Shown: positions 35,957 to 45,131 of the stretch, one piece after another
How the letters are laid out: each line of letters opens with the position of its first letter
How positions within the stretch are numbered: position 1 is the stretch's first letter
DNA from: an uncultured Alphaproteobacteria bacterium
GTDB lineage: Bacteria > Pseudomonadota > Alphaproteobacteria > SP197
NCBI GenBank assembly: GCA_958295695.1
Contig: OY282363.1
Coordinates: 1,301,156 to 1,365,155 of the forward strand
Direction: 5' to 3'
DNA: 64,000 bases
The notes under the pieces: generated by a model
Seen by the model: only the letters and a program-made list of their open reading frames with translations
Told to the model about the DNA's origin: nothing
The model's database searches: none
Made by a program: the position numbers and the translations under genes

Positions 35957-37908
35957 CCCTGTCCCTGCGCCTCGTGGCGACCGTGCTGACGTCGGTCGGC
36001 CTGGCCATCGTCGGCGTCGCGATCGTCATGGGGTTGCTGGCGCGCGACGCCCTGATCGACCAGGCCGAGGGCCGGGCGCGACTGATCGCGGGCCTGATCG
36101 CCGCCGAGGCCAACCGCGCCGAGGCGTTCCTCCACGAGATCGACGCCGCGTCGCTGCTGGAGGTCGAGGCGCAGGCCGTCGCCATCGGCCGCCTCGCGGA
36201 CATGTCCCGGCCGGACGACTTGGCCATGACGCTCGCCGAGATCACGGCCGTCAGCGTGATCGACGACATCTGGCTGCTCGACGGTTCGGGACGCCCGGCC
36301 GCGCGCGCCGTCAACGGCGCCGCCGTCGGCGTCGCCGGGCGCGCGGACCTCGACGAGGCCGGGATCGACCGGCGCGAGCTGGAGCCTCTGCTGGCCGGGC
36401 GGCGCTTCGCCGTGTCGCTGCGGTCGGCGCCGCCGGGCGGTTTCGAACGGACGCTGCGCTATGTGGGCGTGCGGCTCCGTCCCGACCGGTTCGTCCTGAT
36501 CGGCCGCGTCGAGGACGGGGCCGGCGATCCGGTCCCGGCCGCCGGCCTCGCCGAGGCGCTCGCCGAGCAGGAGGGCATCGAGGCGGTCTGGGTGGTCGAC
36601 GACCGCCTGGAGGTCGCCGCCGCCGCTATCGGCGGCGCGCGCGGGGCCGCTCTTCCGGAGTCCGGACGGGCGCTCGCCGAGCGCGCCCTCAACGCGGCCG
36701 TGATCGACCGCGCGTCCGACAAGGCGGCCTTCTCGATCGTCGGGGAGGACGCGCTGCATGTCGCGGCGCCGATCCTGGGCCGCTGGAGCATCGCCACCGG
36801 CGTGGTCGTCATGCGCCTGCCCCGCGACCGGCTGGACAGCCTGCTGCTGGACGTCACCGCCCTCGGCGCGGTCGCCGCGGCCGTGGCCTTCGCGGTCGGC
36901 TCGATGATCGCCATCGTCTCGGCCCGCCGCATCGTGCGGCCCGTGACCGCGCTGACCCGCGGCGCCGAGGAGATGGACCGGGGGCGCTTCGAGCCCGCTT
37001 CGCTGGACGCCATCGCCGGGCAGAGGGACGAGTTGGGCAACCTGGTCCGGGTGTTCCAGACGATGGCGCACGAGGTGCAGAACCGCGAACAGCACCTGGA
37101 GGGCCTGGTGCGGGAGCGCACGACGGACCTGCGGCGCAAGAACGAGCAGCTCGAGACGGCGCGTCGGCGCGTCGACGAGGAGCTCCGCATCGCCCGGTCG
37201 CTGCAGGGCGCGATCCTGCCCCGCCTGATCCCGGAGCACGAAGCCTACGCCGGCCACGCCCTGATGACGCCGGCGCAGGAGCTGGGCGGCGACTTCTACG
37301 ATTGTTTCCTCCTGCCCGACGGACGGCTGGGCGTCGTCATGGCCGACGTGTCCGGCAAGGGCGTGCCGGCGGCCTTCTTCATGGCGATCGCCCGGACCGT
37401 GACCCGCGCCGCCGCGCAGGAGCACGGCGAGGCCGGCCGGTGCCTGCGCGAGGTCAACGAGGCCATCTGCGCGCAGAACCCCCACGACCTCTTCGTGACC
37501 CTGTTCTACGGCATTCTCGACCCCGCCAGCGGCCGTTTCGACTACGCCAACGCCGGGCACAACGCGCCGTTCGTGGTCGGCGAGGACGGCGGGATCGGGG
37601 AGCTCCCGCCGACCGGAGGCGTCGTGGTGGGCGTCATGCCGGGCCTGGACTACACGGAGCGGGCGGTCGTGCTGGCTCCGGGCGACACGCTGTTCCTCTA
37701 CACCGACGGCATCTCCGAGGCCATGAACCGCGACGGCGAGGCGTTCGAGGAGGAACGCCTGAAGCATGTCCTGGCGAAGGGGCCGACGGCGCCGATCCGC
37801 GCCGTGGTGGACAACGTGACGAGCGCGCTCGAGGCCTTCGTCGGCGACGCGCCCCAGTCCGACGACATCACGTGCCTCGTCCTGCGATATCTCGGCTCGC
37901 GCGCGTAG
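35953..37908 (+). CDS. Membrane PP2C phosphatase (SpoIIE/RsbU type) with HAMP
   Basis: A 651-residue sensor phosphatase. A first helix (about 7-29), a periplasmic sensing region (about 30-298), a second helix (VAAAVAFAVGSMIAIVS), a HAMP domain (about 322-376), a coiled coil, then a SpoIIE-type PP2C domain from about 430. Metal-binding motifs are QELGGDFYDCF, VMADVSGKGVPAAFFMA, NAGHNAPF, LFLYTDGISEAM and SDDITCLVL. It should remove phosphate from STAS proteins such as those at 26661 and 29237. It overlaps the permease gene, so its input may come from the importer-like proteins. Confidence 0.9.
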   Translation: MTLSLRLVATVLTSVGLAIVGVAIVMGLLARDALIDQAEGRARLIAGLIAAEANRAEAFLHEIDAASLLEVEAQAVAIGRLADMSRPDDLAMTLAEITAVSVIDDIWLLDGSGRPAARAVNGAAVGVAGRADLDEAGIDRRELEPLLAGRRFAVSLRSAPPGGFERTLRYVGVRLRPDRFVLIGRVEDGAGDPVPAAGLAEALAEQEGIEAVWVVDDRLEVAAAAIGGARGAALPESGRALAERALNAAVIDRASDKAAFSIVGEDALHVAAPILGRWSIATGVVVMRLPRDRLDSLLLDVTALGAVAAAVAFAVGSMIAIVSARRIVRPVTALTRGAEEMDRGRFEPASLDAIAGQRDELGNLVRVFQTMAHEVQNREQHLEGLVRERTTDLRRKNEQLETARRRVDEELRIARSLQGAILPRLIPEHEAYAGHALMTPAQELGGDFYDCFLLPDGRLGVVMADVSGKGVPAAFFMAIARTVTRAAAQEHGEAGRCLREVNEAICAQNPHDLFVTLFYGILDPASGRFDYANAGHNAPFVVGEDGGIGELPPTGGVVVGVMPGLDYTERAVVLAPGDTLFLYTDGISEAMNRDGEAFEEERLKHVLAKGPTAPIRAVVDNVTSALEAFVGDAPQSDDITCLVLRYLGSRA

Positions 37909-38049
37909 CGCCGCGACAAGCCGCTCCCAGCGCCTTCGAGCGCGGCCATGGCCGTAAACAGGATTCAGGCCGTGGCAAGGCCGGACACCGATTGGCCGAA
38001 GGGGCGACGTCTCGCATGTATCCGAACCGGGAAACCGCACACGGCCCGT

Positions 38050-41000
38050 CTACACACGCGGATCGGAGCGTTCGTTTTGGGGTGGCGTCCCGGTGCGGAA
38101 GCTTCTCAACCCCGCGATTCTCCGCGCCGTATCGGCGAAGTGCTGGACCTCTTCGGGCGAGAGCGGGCGGGCGAGGACGGGGCGTTCTCGGTAGGAGAGC
38201 CATTTCTTGAGGACCCGGTAGCCGCCGAGGCGATAGCGCCAGACGGCGGCGGGGACGTTGCGCCAGAAGGCGCGGTCGTTCAGGCGCACGTCGAACGTGG
38301 TTTCGCCAAGGGTGGCGATGGCGTCGCCCAGGGCGGCGCGTTCGTCGGGGGTGTAGTCGCGCTCCACGGCGCGGCCCTGGCCGGGCATGACGGCGCCGCC
38401 CGCGCCCGCATGGCCCCAACCGGCGGTCAGCGCGAAGTCGTCTCCGGCCATGTTGCGGCCGTCCGCGGTGGCGGGGACGGCGATGGCGGCGATCTCCGGG
38501 CGCGGGTTGCCCCGCGTCACGCCGGGGACCGGGGTTTCGGGATCGAGCAGGGCGGCGAGGTCGCGGCCCCGCGCGGCGGACTCGGCCAGCGCCTCCGCCG
38601 CGCCTCCGGCCCCGCCATGCGGCCAGCCGGGGAGCGGGACGCGCGGCCATTCCATGCGCAGCGCCCCGGCGTTGGCCTCGCGGTAGGCGGGGTCGTGCAG
38701 GACGGCCAGCGCGTGATGGAACAGGTCTTCGACGCCGAGACCCAGACGCTTGAGATAGCAATGCGCCGCCTCGCTCAGATTGGCCCGCCACGCGCCCTCG
38801 CCGTTGCCGCCGAGGTCGTCGTCAAGGAGCCAGACGGGAAAGAGGTTGGCGCCGCGTTCGATCAGATGCAGAGAACCCATATGCGCCGTGGCATACGCCT
38901 GCGGCTCCGCCGCCGCCTTGCGGAGATGCCGGGCCGCGGACAACCACAGGTTCCCCTCGAACACGTGCGGCCTGTAGTCGGTGCGTGGACGATCGAGCAG
39001 ACCGCCATCCGCTTCCCAATAGAGCCAGCGGTTGTCGAACGGGCGGTAGGCGTGGCGGATGAACCCGGCCTCGTCCGGCCCGCCGCGCGCAAGCAGCGCG
39101 TCGCGCACCGCGCGGGCATTCGAGCTTCCAAGAGCCTTCATCGCCGGCGGGTAGCGCCGGGCGATCTCCTCGTGGCCCAGGGCCGGGTCGAAGTAATCCG
39201 CGATCCGCCCCTTCAGCCGGTCGAGGTCGGTATCGACCAGGAAGCCGTTGCGGCTGGTCTTGACGCCCGGGAACGAGACCGGGAACAGGTCCGGCAGCGA
39301 AGGCCAGTCGTACCAGCCCTCGCCGACCGCCATTGGCTTGAACGGCAAACCAAGGCTCAGCGCCGGTTCCAAGACCGAATAACCCGAATCGATGTCGGGA
39401 TCGTCCAGGCTCTCCAGCATCGCTTGCCGTCTGTCGGCGGCCCTCGCCTGATGGAAATCGCGGTACAGGATGCGCCCGCTCGCCGACGCGCCGGCGCCCG
39501 ATCTCGACAGCAGCGCGATGCCGGTTCCGACCTTGATCCCCGGTGACTGCCCTTGCAGGGCGAACACCGTTTCGCTGGTCCGCCCGTCGGGCGCGTATTC
39601 CGAGACGATGCGGTCGCCGTGCAAGTTGTCGATCCGCACCGTGTCGAACGCCTCCAGGTAGCGTTCCCGCATCCCGGTGAACGACAGTCCGTCGAGCCAC
39701 GAGTAGTTCGAGATGAAGCACACCACGCCCCGGCCCGTCTTCCCGGCGATGCGCCGCTCCGCCATGCGGAAGAAGCGGACGTAGAGGTCGTTCAGCCCCT
39801 GGCCCTCCGGCCGCCGCGCACCCGTTTCGTCGAACGGTACGCCTCCGAAAGCTCCCGCTCCTCGTCCACCGCCATGCCGGCGAAGCCGTTGTAGGGCGGG
39901 TTGCCGAGGACCACGAGGATCGGCGCCTCCCGCTTCACCCGTTCGGCCTGGTCGCGCTCCTCCTCCAGTTCCGGGAACGGCAACGGCTTGGTCGTCCTCG
40001 GCTCCCAGCCCGTCAGCGCGTTGGTCAGGAACACCCCGGCGCGCTCCGTCCCGTCGCCGGCCAGCGTCGCGTCCAGGTCCCGCAGCGCCAGCCCCACTTG
40101 CAGATGCGCCACCACGAACGGCGCCGGCATGATCTCGAACCCGAACACCCGCTCCGTCGCCGCCTGCTTGACCCGCGCCCCGGCCAGCGCGCCCAGCCCC
40201 TGGCCCCGCAGGTTGGCCGCGATGCGCCGCAGCACTTCGGCCAGATAGGCCCCGGTGCCGCAGCACGGGTCCAGCACGTAGACGTTCTCCGCCGCCAGAC
40301 CCTCCGCGACGCCCAGGTCGTCCTTCAAGGCGCGATCCACCCGCGCCACCATGTAGCGCACCACTTCCGACGGCGTGTACCAGACCCCGAGTTGCTTGCG
40401 CAGTTCGGGGTCGAACGCCTCCAGGAACGGTTCGTAGAAGTAGGGCACCGCCTCGCCCTCGTCGAAGCGCGAGAAGAACGCCGCCCGGTCCACCCGGTCG
40501 AGCGCGGCGGACGTCCAGTCCAGCACCTCCACCAGACCCAGCGGTTGCAGCCGGCCGGGCTGCGAGAGCTGCTGGAACAGCGCCCGCAGCACCGGCGCCC
40601 GCAGATGCCAGACCGCTTCATGCCAGTTGAACTTGCCCGTGGGCGGCGGCGTCTGCCTCGCCCACAGCACCCAGGCGGAGAACACGCCGTAGAACAGCGT
40701 CTGCACCAGCGTCGAGCGGAAGAACCGCGCACCCCGCTCGCCCTCGAAGCGCACCCCCAGAGCCTCCTCCAAGGCCCCGCGCACCGCCGCCAGCGCCGGC
40801 GCGTCCCCCGCCGCCTCCACCCGCGCCAGACCGTCGCGCGCGTGGGACGCAAGCAGCCACGCCAGGTCCCGCGGTTCCGCCAGCGACGCCCGGTGCGACA
40901 GGGCGCGCGCAAGATATTCGCCCAGGCTCGCCCCGACCGCGCGGGCGAAGGCGCGCGGATGTTCGAGACGACGCGCGAAGTCCTCCGCGTCGTCCGCCAG

Positions 41001-41441
41001 CCGCAGGCTCTCCAGCGCCGCCGGGCGGCCCGCCGCGTCCTCGCCCACCAGCACGAAGTCGCGCGTGTTGGTCACCAGCACCAGCCGGTAGCGGCCCCAG
41101 TAGCGGCCGACCTGATCGGAAGCCGCCGCGAGCCATGCGTCGTCGGCCGCCGGCTTCACCTCGACCGCGCCGCGCTCCGGCGCTTGCCCCTCGCGCGGAC
41201 GGCCCCGCTGCACCTGCCTGGCCGCATACAGGCCGAAGTCGGGATGCCCCGCGCCCCGGTTGGCGAGCTCCCCGACGCAGAACACCTTCGGCCCGAGCGT
41301 CGCGCCGACGGCGTTCAGCAGACCCGCGAGCGGCCCGTAGCTCGACCGCTCCCCCGTCGCCCCGCCCGAGGCCCGCACACGCCGCAGGTCGGCGAAGTAA
41401 GCCTCCACCGCCGCCGCGAGTTTTGCGTTCGTTCCGACCAT
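38050..41441 (-). pseudogene. Type IIG-like restriction-methyltransferase, frameshifted
   Basis: Two frames make one protein of about 1,130 residues. The first part (from 41441) has a PD-(D/E)XK-like start (GHPDFGLYAA ... GAVEVKP) and an N6-adenine methyltransferase core: DPCCGTGAYLAEVL (SAM) and VVLGNPPYNGFAG (NPPY). Near 39815 the frame ends in GGRRARG; the homologous continuation EGQGLNDLYVRFFRMAERR is in the -1 frame and runs on to 38050. A 2-bp gain or 1-bp loss in a GC-repeat (GCGCGGCGG) explains it. It could be phase-variable, dead, or a read error. No helicase or specificity gene is adjacent. Confidence 0.75.
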
Positions 41442-41719
41442 CGCCCCGTTGTCGCCCAGGACCGCCCGTCACGCAAGCGCCAACCCGGACACCGTTGCGC
41501 CGGACGCCGAGCTTCCCATGCCTATATGGCTTGTGCGGCCTGAAACGCTCAAGCGGGACGGAAGGACAATGCAGACGCCGGCCAGCATGGGTGTTCTCAC
41601 ATCCCACGCATCTTGAGCGAGTCCCGTCCGGTTCGCCTCCATGCCCACCGGACGATTTTCGTTCTGCAACAGTCAGTCAGGCAGGATTCGTTCCGCCATC
41701 GCGACCCGGGGCGGAGCGT

Positions 41720-41800
41720 TCATGTTTCCCGCCGGGGATCGACCGCATCGATCCCCGTATCCTCGAAGTCCCGGACATTCCGCGTCGCCACCGCCGCCGT
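41720..41800 (-). pseudogene. C-terminal fragment of a VapC-like PIN toxin
   Basis: The minus strand reads AVATRNVRDFEDTGIDAVDP and stops after ten more bases' worth of codons, at 41720-41722. TRNVRDF is the characteristic last motif of VapC PIN-domain ribonucleases. The match begins right beside the REP-like element at 41808, and nothing further upstream fits, so only the last 25 or so residues survive. Confidence 0.5.
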
Positions 41801-41807
41801 GCGGGAC

Positions 41808-41835
41808 CGCCCTTCGACAGGCTCGGGGCGAGGGA
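41808..41835. repeat. REP-like element, copy C (partial)
   Basis: CCGCCCTTCGACAGGCTCGG followed by GGCGAGGG. It matches the end piece of copy B (CCCTTCGACGGGCTCGGGG) and part of copy D. It abuts the VapC fragment. Confidence 0.5.
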
Positions 41836-41987
41836 AGGAGTCGGGCCCCGGCCAACGCGGTGGCCCGGCGACGAGGATGGGGCGGGGTTGTCGGTCCATG
41901 GCGGCGAGGGTTATACAAGGCCTTGCCGGACCCTGGAACGGCGCGTCCGGCTCGATCCCGCCTCCGTCATTCGTGGATCCTTCCCTG

Positions 41988-42872
41988 GTGCTTCAAAGCA
42001 TGACCGGATTCGCCCGGGTCGAGGGCGGCGACGAGAGCCTCGGCTGGGTCTGGGAGGCGCGCAGCGTCAACGGCAAGGGCCTCGACGTGCGCTGCCGCAT
42101 GCCGCAGGGGTTCGACAGGCTGGAGCAAGCGGCGCGCGAGACGGCCGCCGGGCTGATGGCGCGCGGCAACGTCACGCTCAGCCTCGGCCTCGTGCGCGCG
42201 GCGACGGCCCGGGGGCCCGAGATCGACCGGGAGGCGCTCGTCCGCGTCGCGGCGCTGGCCCGCGACCTGGTGAAGGATTTGGAAGGCGTCGGTCCGCCGA
42301 CGCTCGATGGCCTGCTGCGTCTGCCGGGCGTTCTCGACACGGCCGGACCTTCCGCCGCCGCGGTCGACGACGGACGCCTCGCCGCCATCCGCGCCGGCCT
42401 CGACGCCGTTCTGGCCGGCCTGGTCGAACGACGCGCGGCGGAAGGCGCGCGGCTCCTGGAGGTCGTCCGCGCGCTGACGGGCGAGATCGCCGAATGGATC
42501 GAGAGCGCCGCGGAGCGCGCGGCGGACCAGCCCGAGACGGTCCGCCGGCGTCTTGCCGCGCAGGTCGAGGAGATGACGCGGGGCCGGACCCCGATCGACG
42601 AGGACCGGCTGGCCCAGGAGATCGTCCTGCTCGCCAGCCGGGCCGATGTGCGCGAGGAGATCGACCGGCTGAGGACCCATGTCGCCGCCGTCGAGGACCT
42701 GCTCGCGGGATCGGTTCCGCCGGGCCGCGGGCTCGGTTTTCTCTGCCAGGAGCTCCTGCGCGAGGCGAACACGCTGTGCTCGAAATCGGCCGACGCCGGT
42801 TTGACCGCCATCGGCCTCGACCTCAAGGTCGCCATCGACCGTCTGCGCGAGCAGGCCCTGAACGTGGAATAG
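41988..42872 (+). CDS. yicC: YicC/YloC family endoribonuclease-like protein
   Basis: A 294-residue YicC-family protein, with the signature MTGFARVEG at the start and LGFLCQELLREANTLCSKS near the end, plus a coiled middle. Family members in E. coli and Bacillus have reported endoribonuclease activity. The GTG at 41988 gives the usual MLQSMTGFAR-type start; ATG 42000 is possible. It is followed two bases later by gmk, the standard pair. Confidence 0.92.
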   Translation: MLQSMTGFARVEGGDESLGWVWEARSVNGKGLDVRCRMPQGFDRLEQAARETAAGLMARGNVTLSLGLVRAATARGPEIDREALVRVAALARDLVKDLEGVGPPTLDGLLRLPGVLDTAGPSAAAVDDGRLAAIRAGLDAVLAGLVERRAAEGARLLEVVRALTGEIAEWIESAAERAADQPETVRRRLAAQVEEMTRGRTPIDEDRLAQEIVLLASRADVREEIDRLRTHVAAVEDLLAGSVPPGRGLGFLCQELLREANTLCSKSADAGLTAIGLDLKVAIDRLREQALNVE

Positions 42873-42874
42873 CG

Positions 42875-43579
42875 ATGCCCGATGTCCATCGCCGCGGCCT
42901 GATGCTCGTCCTGTCCTCGCCCTCCGGCGCCGGCAAGACGACGATCTCGCGCCGCCTGATCGAGGAGGAGGACAACCTGCGGATGTCGGTTTCGGTCACG
43001 ACCCGGCCCATGCGGCCGGGCGAGACCGCCGGGCGCGACTACGATTTCGTCAGCCGCGCGCAGTTCGAGCGCATGGTCGAGGACGACGACCTCCTCGAGC
43101 ACGCCACCGTCTTCGGCCATTCCTACGGTACGCCGCGCGAGCCGGTCGAGCGGGCGCTCGCCGAGGGGCGCGACATCCTGTTCGACGTCGACTGGCAGGG
43201 GGCCCAGCAACTCGGCGCCGCCATGGCCGACGACTTCGTGTCGGTCTTCATCCTGCCGCCGTCGGCCGACGAGCTGCGTCGCAGGCTCGTCAGCCGCGCC
43301 TCGGATTCCGGGGATGTGGTGAGGCGCCGCATGGCGCGGGCCGGCGGCGAGATGAGCCATTGGGACGCCTACGGCTACGTTGTCGTCAACGAGGACATCG
43401 AGCGCGGCGTCGCCGTCGTCCGCGCCGTGCTCCACGCGGAGCGCGTCCGCCGTGAACGTCAGGTCGGCATGGCCGGCTTCGTCAACGCCATGCGCGACGC
43501 GCTGGACCGCGACCGGTCAGGCCGTCGTCCGCGCCGCTCGGAGCCTCGGAATCGTGTCGGGCCGGACCGTTCCCGATAG
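42875..43579 (+). CDS. gmk: Guanylate kinase
   Basis: A 234-residue GMP kinase. The P-loop is LSSPSGAGKTT, followed by VSVTTRPMRPGETAGRDY for GMP binding and DVDWQGAQQL. The last 25 residues are an Arg-rich tail (DRDRSGRRPRRSEPR) not needed for the fold. That tail lies on the opposite strand of the end of the acetyltransferase gene, overlapping it by 63 bp. Confidence 0.97.
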   Translation: MPDVHRRGLMLVLSSPSGAGKTTISRRLIEEEDNLRMSVSVTTRPMRPGETAGRDYDFVSRAQFERMVEDDDLLEHATVFGHSYGTPREPVERALAEGRDILFDVDWQGAQQLGAAMADDFVSVFILPPSADELRRRLVSRASDSGDVVRRRMARAGGEMSHWDAYGYVVVNEDIERGVAVVRAVLHAERVRRERQVGMAGFVNAMRDALDRDRSGRRPRRSEPRNRVGPDRSR

Positions 43580-44041
43580 CCCGTCCAGCGCGCCGGGCGC
43601 CAGCGCGAGCACCTGAAGCCGGTCGAGATCCTCGGACTCCGGCAGGACGATCCCCCGCGGCCGGGCCGGCTCGAAGCCGTACCGGCCGTAGATCGAGGGA
43701 TCGCCGATCAGGACGACGACGCGGTGGCCGAGCGACCGGGCGCGCGCCAGGCTGTCGCGGATCAGGATGCGGCTCAGGCCCCGGCCGCGGCGGTCGGGAT
43801 GGATGGCGACGGGACCCAACTGGATGGCCTTGACGCCGGCGCCGACCGTGACCGGCCAGTAGCGGATCGTCCCGACCGGCTCGCCGTTCTCGAGCGCGAC
43901 CAGGGAAAGGCCGGGCGCCGGGTCCGCGCCGGCCCTCATGCGCGCCGCGGGACTGTCCGTCAGCCGGTTGCCGAGCGAGAGTCTGGCGAGAGTCCCGACC
44001 GCGATCCGGTCGCCCCGCCGTTCTTCGACGATGGAAAACAC
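43517..44041 (-). CDS. GNAT family N-acetyltransferase
   Basis: A 174-residue acetyl-CoA-dependent acetyltransferase of the YhbS-like group. The acetyl-CoA-binding motif A is PDRRGRGLSRILIRDSL, preceded by KAIQLGPVAIHP, and followed by YGRYGFEPARPRGI. The acceptor is unknown. Its 3' end overlaps the 3' end of gmk on the other strand. 44042-44291 upstream shows no gene. Confidence 0.88.
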   Translation of the reverse strand: MFSIVEERRGDRIAVGTLARLSLGNRLTDSPAARMRAGADPAPGLSLVALENGEPVGTIRYWPVTVGAGVKAIQLGPVAIHPDRRGRGLSRILIRDSLARARSLGHRVVVLIGDPSIYGRYGFEPARPRGIVLPESEDLDRLQVLALAPGALDGLSGTVRPDTIPRLRAARTTA

Positions 44042-44291
44042 CTTGCTGCTCCCGAGAGAGTGAGACGGCCTCGTGGCGTCCGCCTCGGCCGGTCTTGGCC
44101 GGCGCCGCGACCGGCCGGCCCTTCCACGGCGTCCCGCGCGCGGGGACCGTGGCCGCGTCGAGGCTCGGTCCGCTCGCGTCGTCGTCGCGACGGGGATCGG
44201 GTCGGTCTCATCGTCCCTCTCGGGCGTGCAAACGGCGCGGGGTGTACCCCGATCGGGGTCCGGATTCCACCCCCTCCTTTTCGCGGCGTCG

Positions 44292-45131
44292 TCAGGCGTC
44301 CCGGGCGGCGTATGCGCGGGCGAGGGCGCAAAAACCCTCGAGACAGACCTCCCCGGCGCGGGCGCCCGCGTCGAGGCCGGCCGCCGCGAGCGCCGCCTCC
44401 GCGTCGCCGAACAGGGGTTTCAGGCTGTTGCGCAGGGTTTTCCGCCGCTGGCCGAAGGCCGCCGCCGTCACGGCGCCGAGCGCGTTCCGCGGCGCCGGAA
44501 ACGCGGGTTCCGGACGGGGCGCGATGCGCAGGACGCGACCGGCGACCCTCGGCGGCGGCACGAAAGCCCGAGACGGCACGTCGAAGCACGACTCCACGAC
44601 GCATGACCACTGGACCATCACGCTCAGGCGGCCGTAGCTCCCGGATCCCGGCCGCGCAGCGATGCGCTCGCCCACCTCCTTCTGGAACATGAGGACCATG
44701 CGGTCGGCCGATCCCCCGGTCCCGATCAGGCGCATCAGCAGTTCGGTCGCGATGTTGAACGGCAGGTTGCCGACGACCACGCGGGGCGCTTCGCCCAGCG
44801 CCGCGACATCGCAGGCCAGGGCGTCGGCCTCGATCACCGAGAGCCGGCCGCCCGACGCGGCGGCCAGGTCCCGGAGGGCCCCGCGGCAGCGCCGGTCCTT
44901 TTCCAGGGCGACGATCCGCGCGGCGCCCGCCCGCAACAGGGCGCGGGTCAGCCCCCCGGGCCCCGGACCGATCTCGACGGTCGTCGCGGCGGAGAGGTCG
45001 CCCGCGGCCCGCGCGATCCGGTCGAGCAGGTTCTCGTCGAAGAGGAAGTTCTGCCCGAGCGAGCGGCGCGCCCTCAGCCCATGCGTGTCCGCGACCTCGC
45101 GAAGGCTCGGCAGCGCCGGCGGATCAACCAT
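44292..45131 (-). CDS. rsmA: 16S rRNA A1518/A1519 dimethyltransferase
   Basis: A 279-residue KsgA/RsmA enzyme that dimethylates two adenines near the 3' end of 16S rRNA late in 30S assembly. SLGQNFLFD begins the fold, EIGPGPGGLTRALL binds SAM, and VVGNLPFNIATELL is the NLPY-type catalytic motif with Phe for Tyr. The C-terminal AAFGQRRKTLRNSL is standard. Its start overlaps the end of pdxA by eight bases. Confidence 0.97.
   Translation of the reverse strand: MVDPPALPSLREVADTHGLRARRSLGQNFLFDENLLDRIARAAGDLSAATTVEIGPGPGGLTRALLRAGAARIVALEKDRRCRGALRDLAAASGGRLSVIEADALACDVAALGEAPRVVVGNLPFNIATELLMRLIGTGGSADRMVLMFQKEVGERIAARPGSGSYGRLSVMVQWSCVVESCFDVPSRAFVPPPRVAGRVLRIAPRPEPAFPAPRNALGAVTAAAFGQRRKTLRNSLKPLFGDAEAALAAAGLDAGARAGEVCLEGFCALARAYAARDA

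Larger units (their letters stand above)
41442..41987. other. Intergenic region with gene remnants
   Basis: About 550 bases between the restriction-methyltransferase gene and yicC. It holds a VapC-like fragment (41720-41800) and a REP-like piece (41808-41835). No whole gene was recognised in either strand. The rest may contain the yicC promoter, which was not identified. Confidence 0.5.

Noticed and set aside
32851..37908. Ordinary amino-acid ABC importer operon
   Set aside because: No ATPase gene, no recognisable EAA motif in either permease, and the last gene is a PP2C phosphatase overlapping the permease gene.
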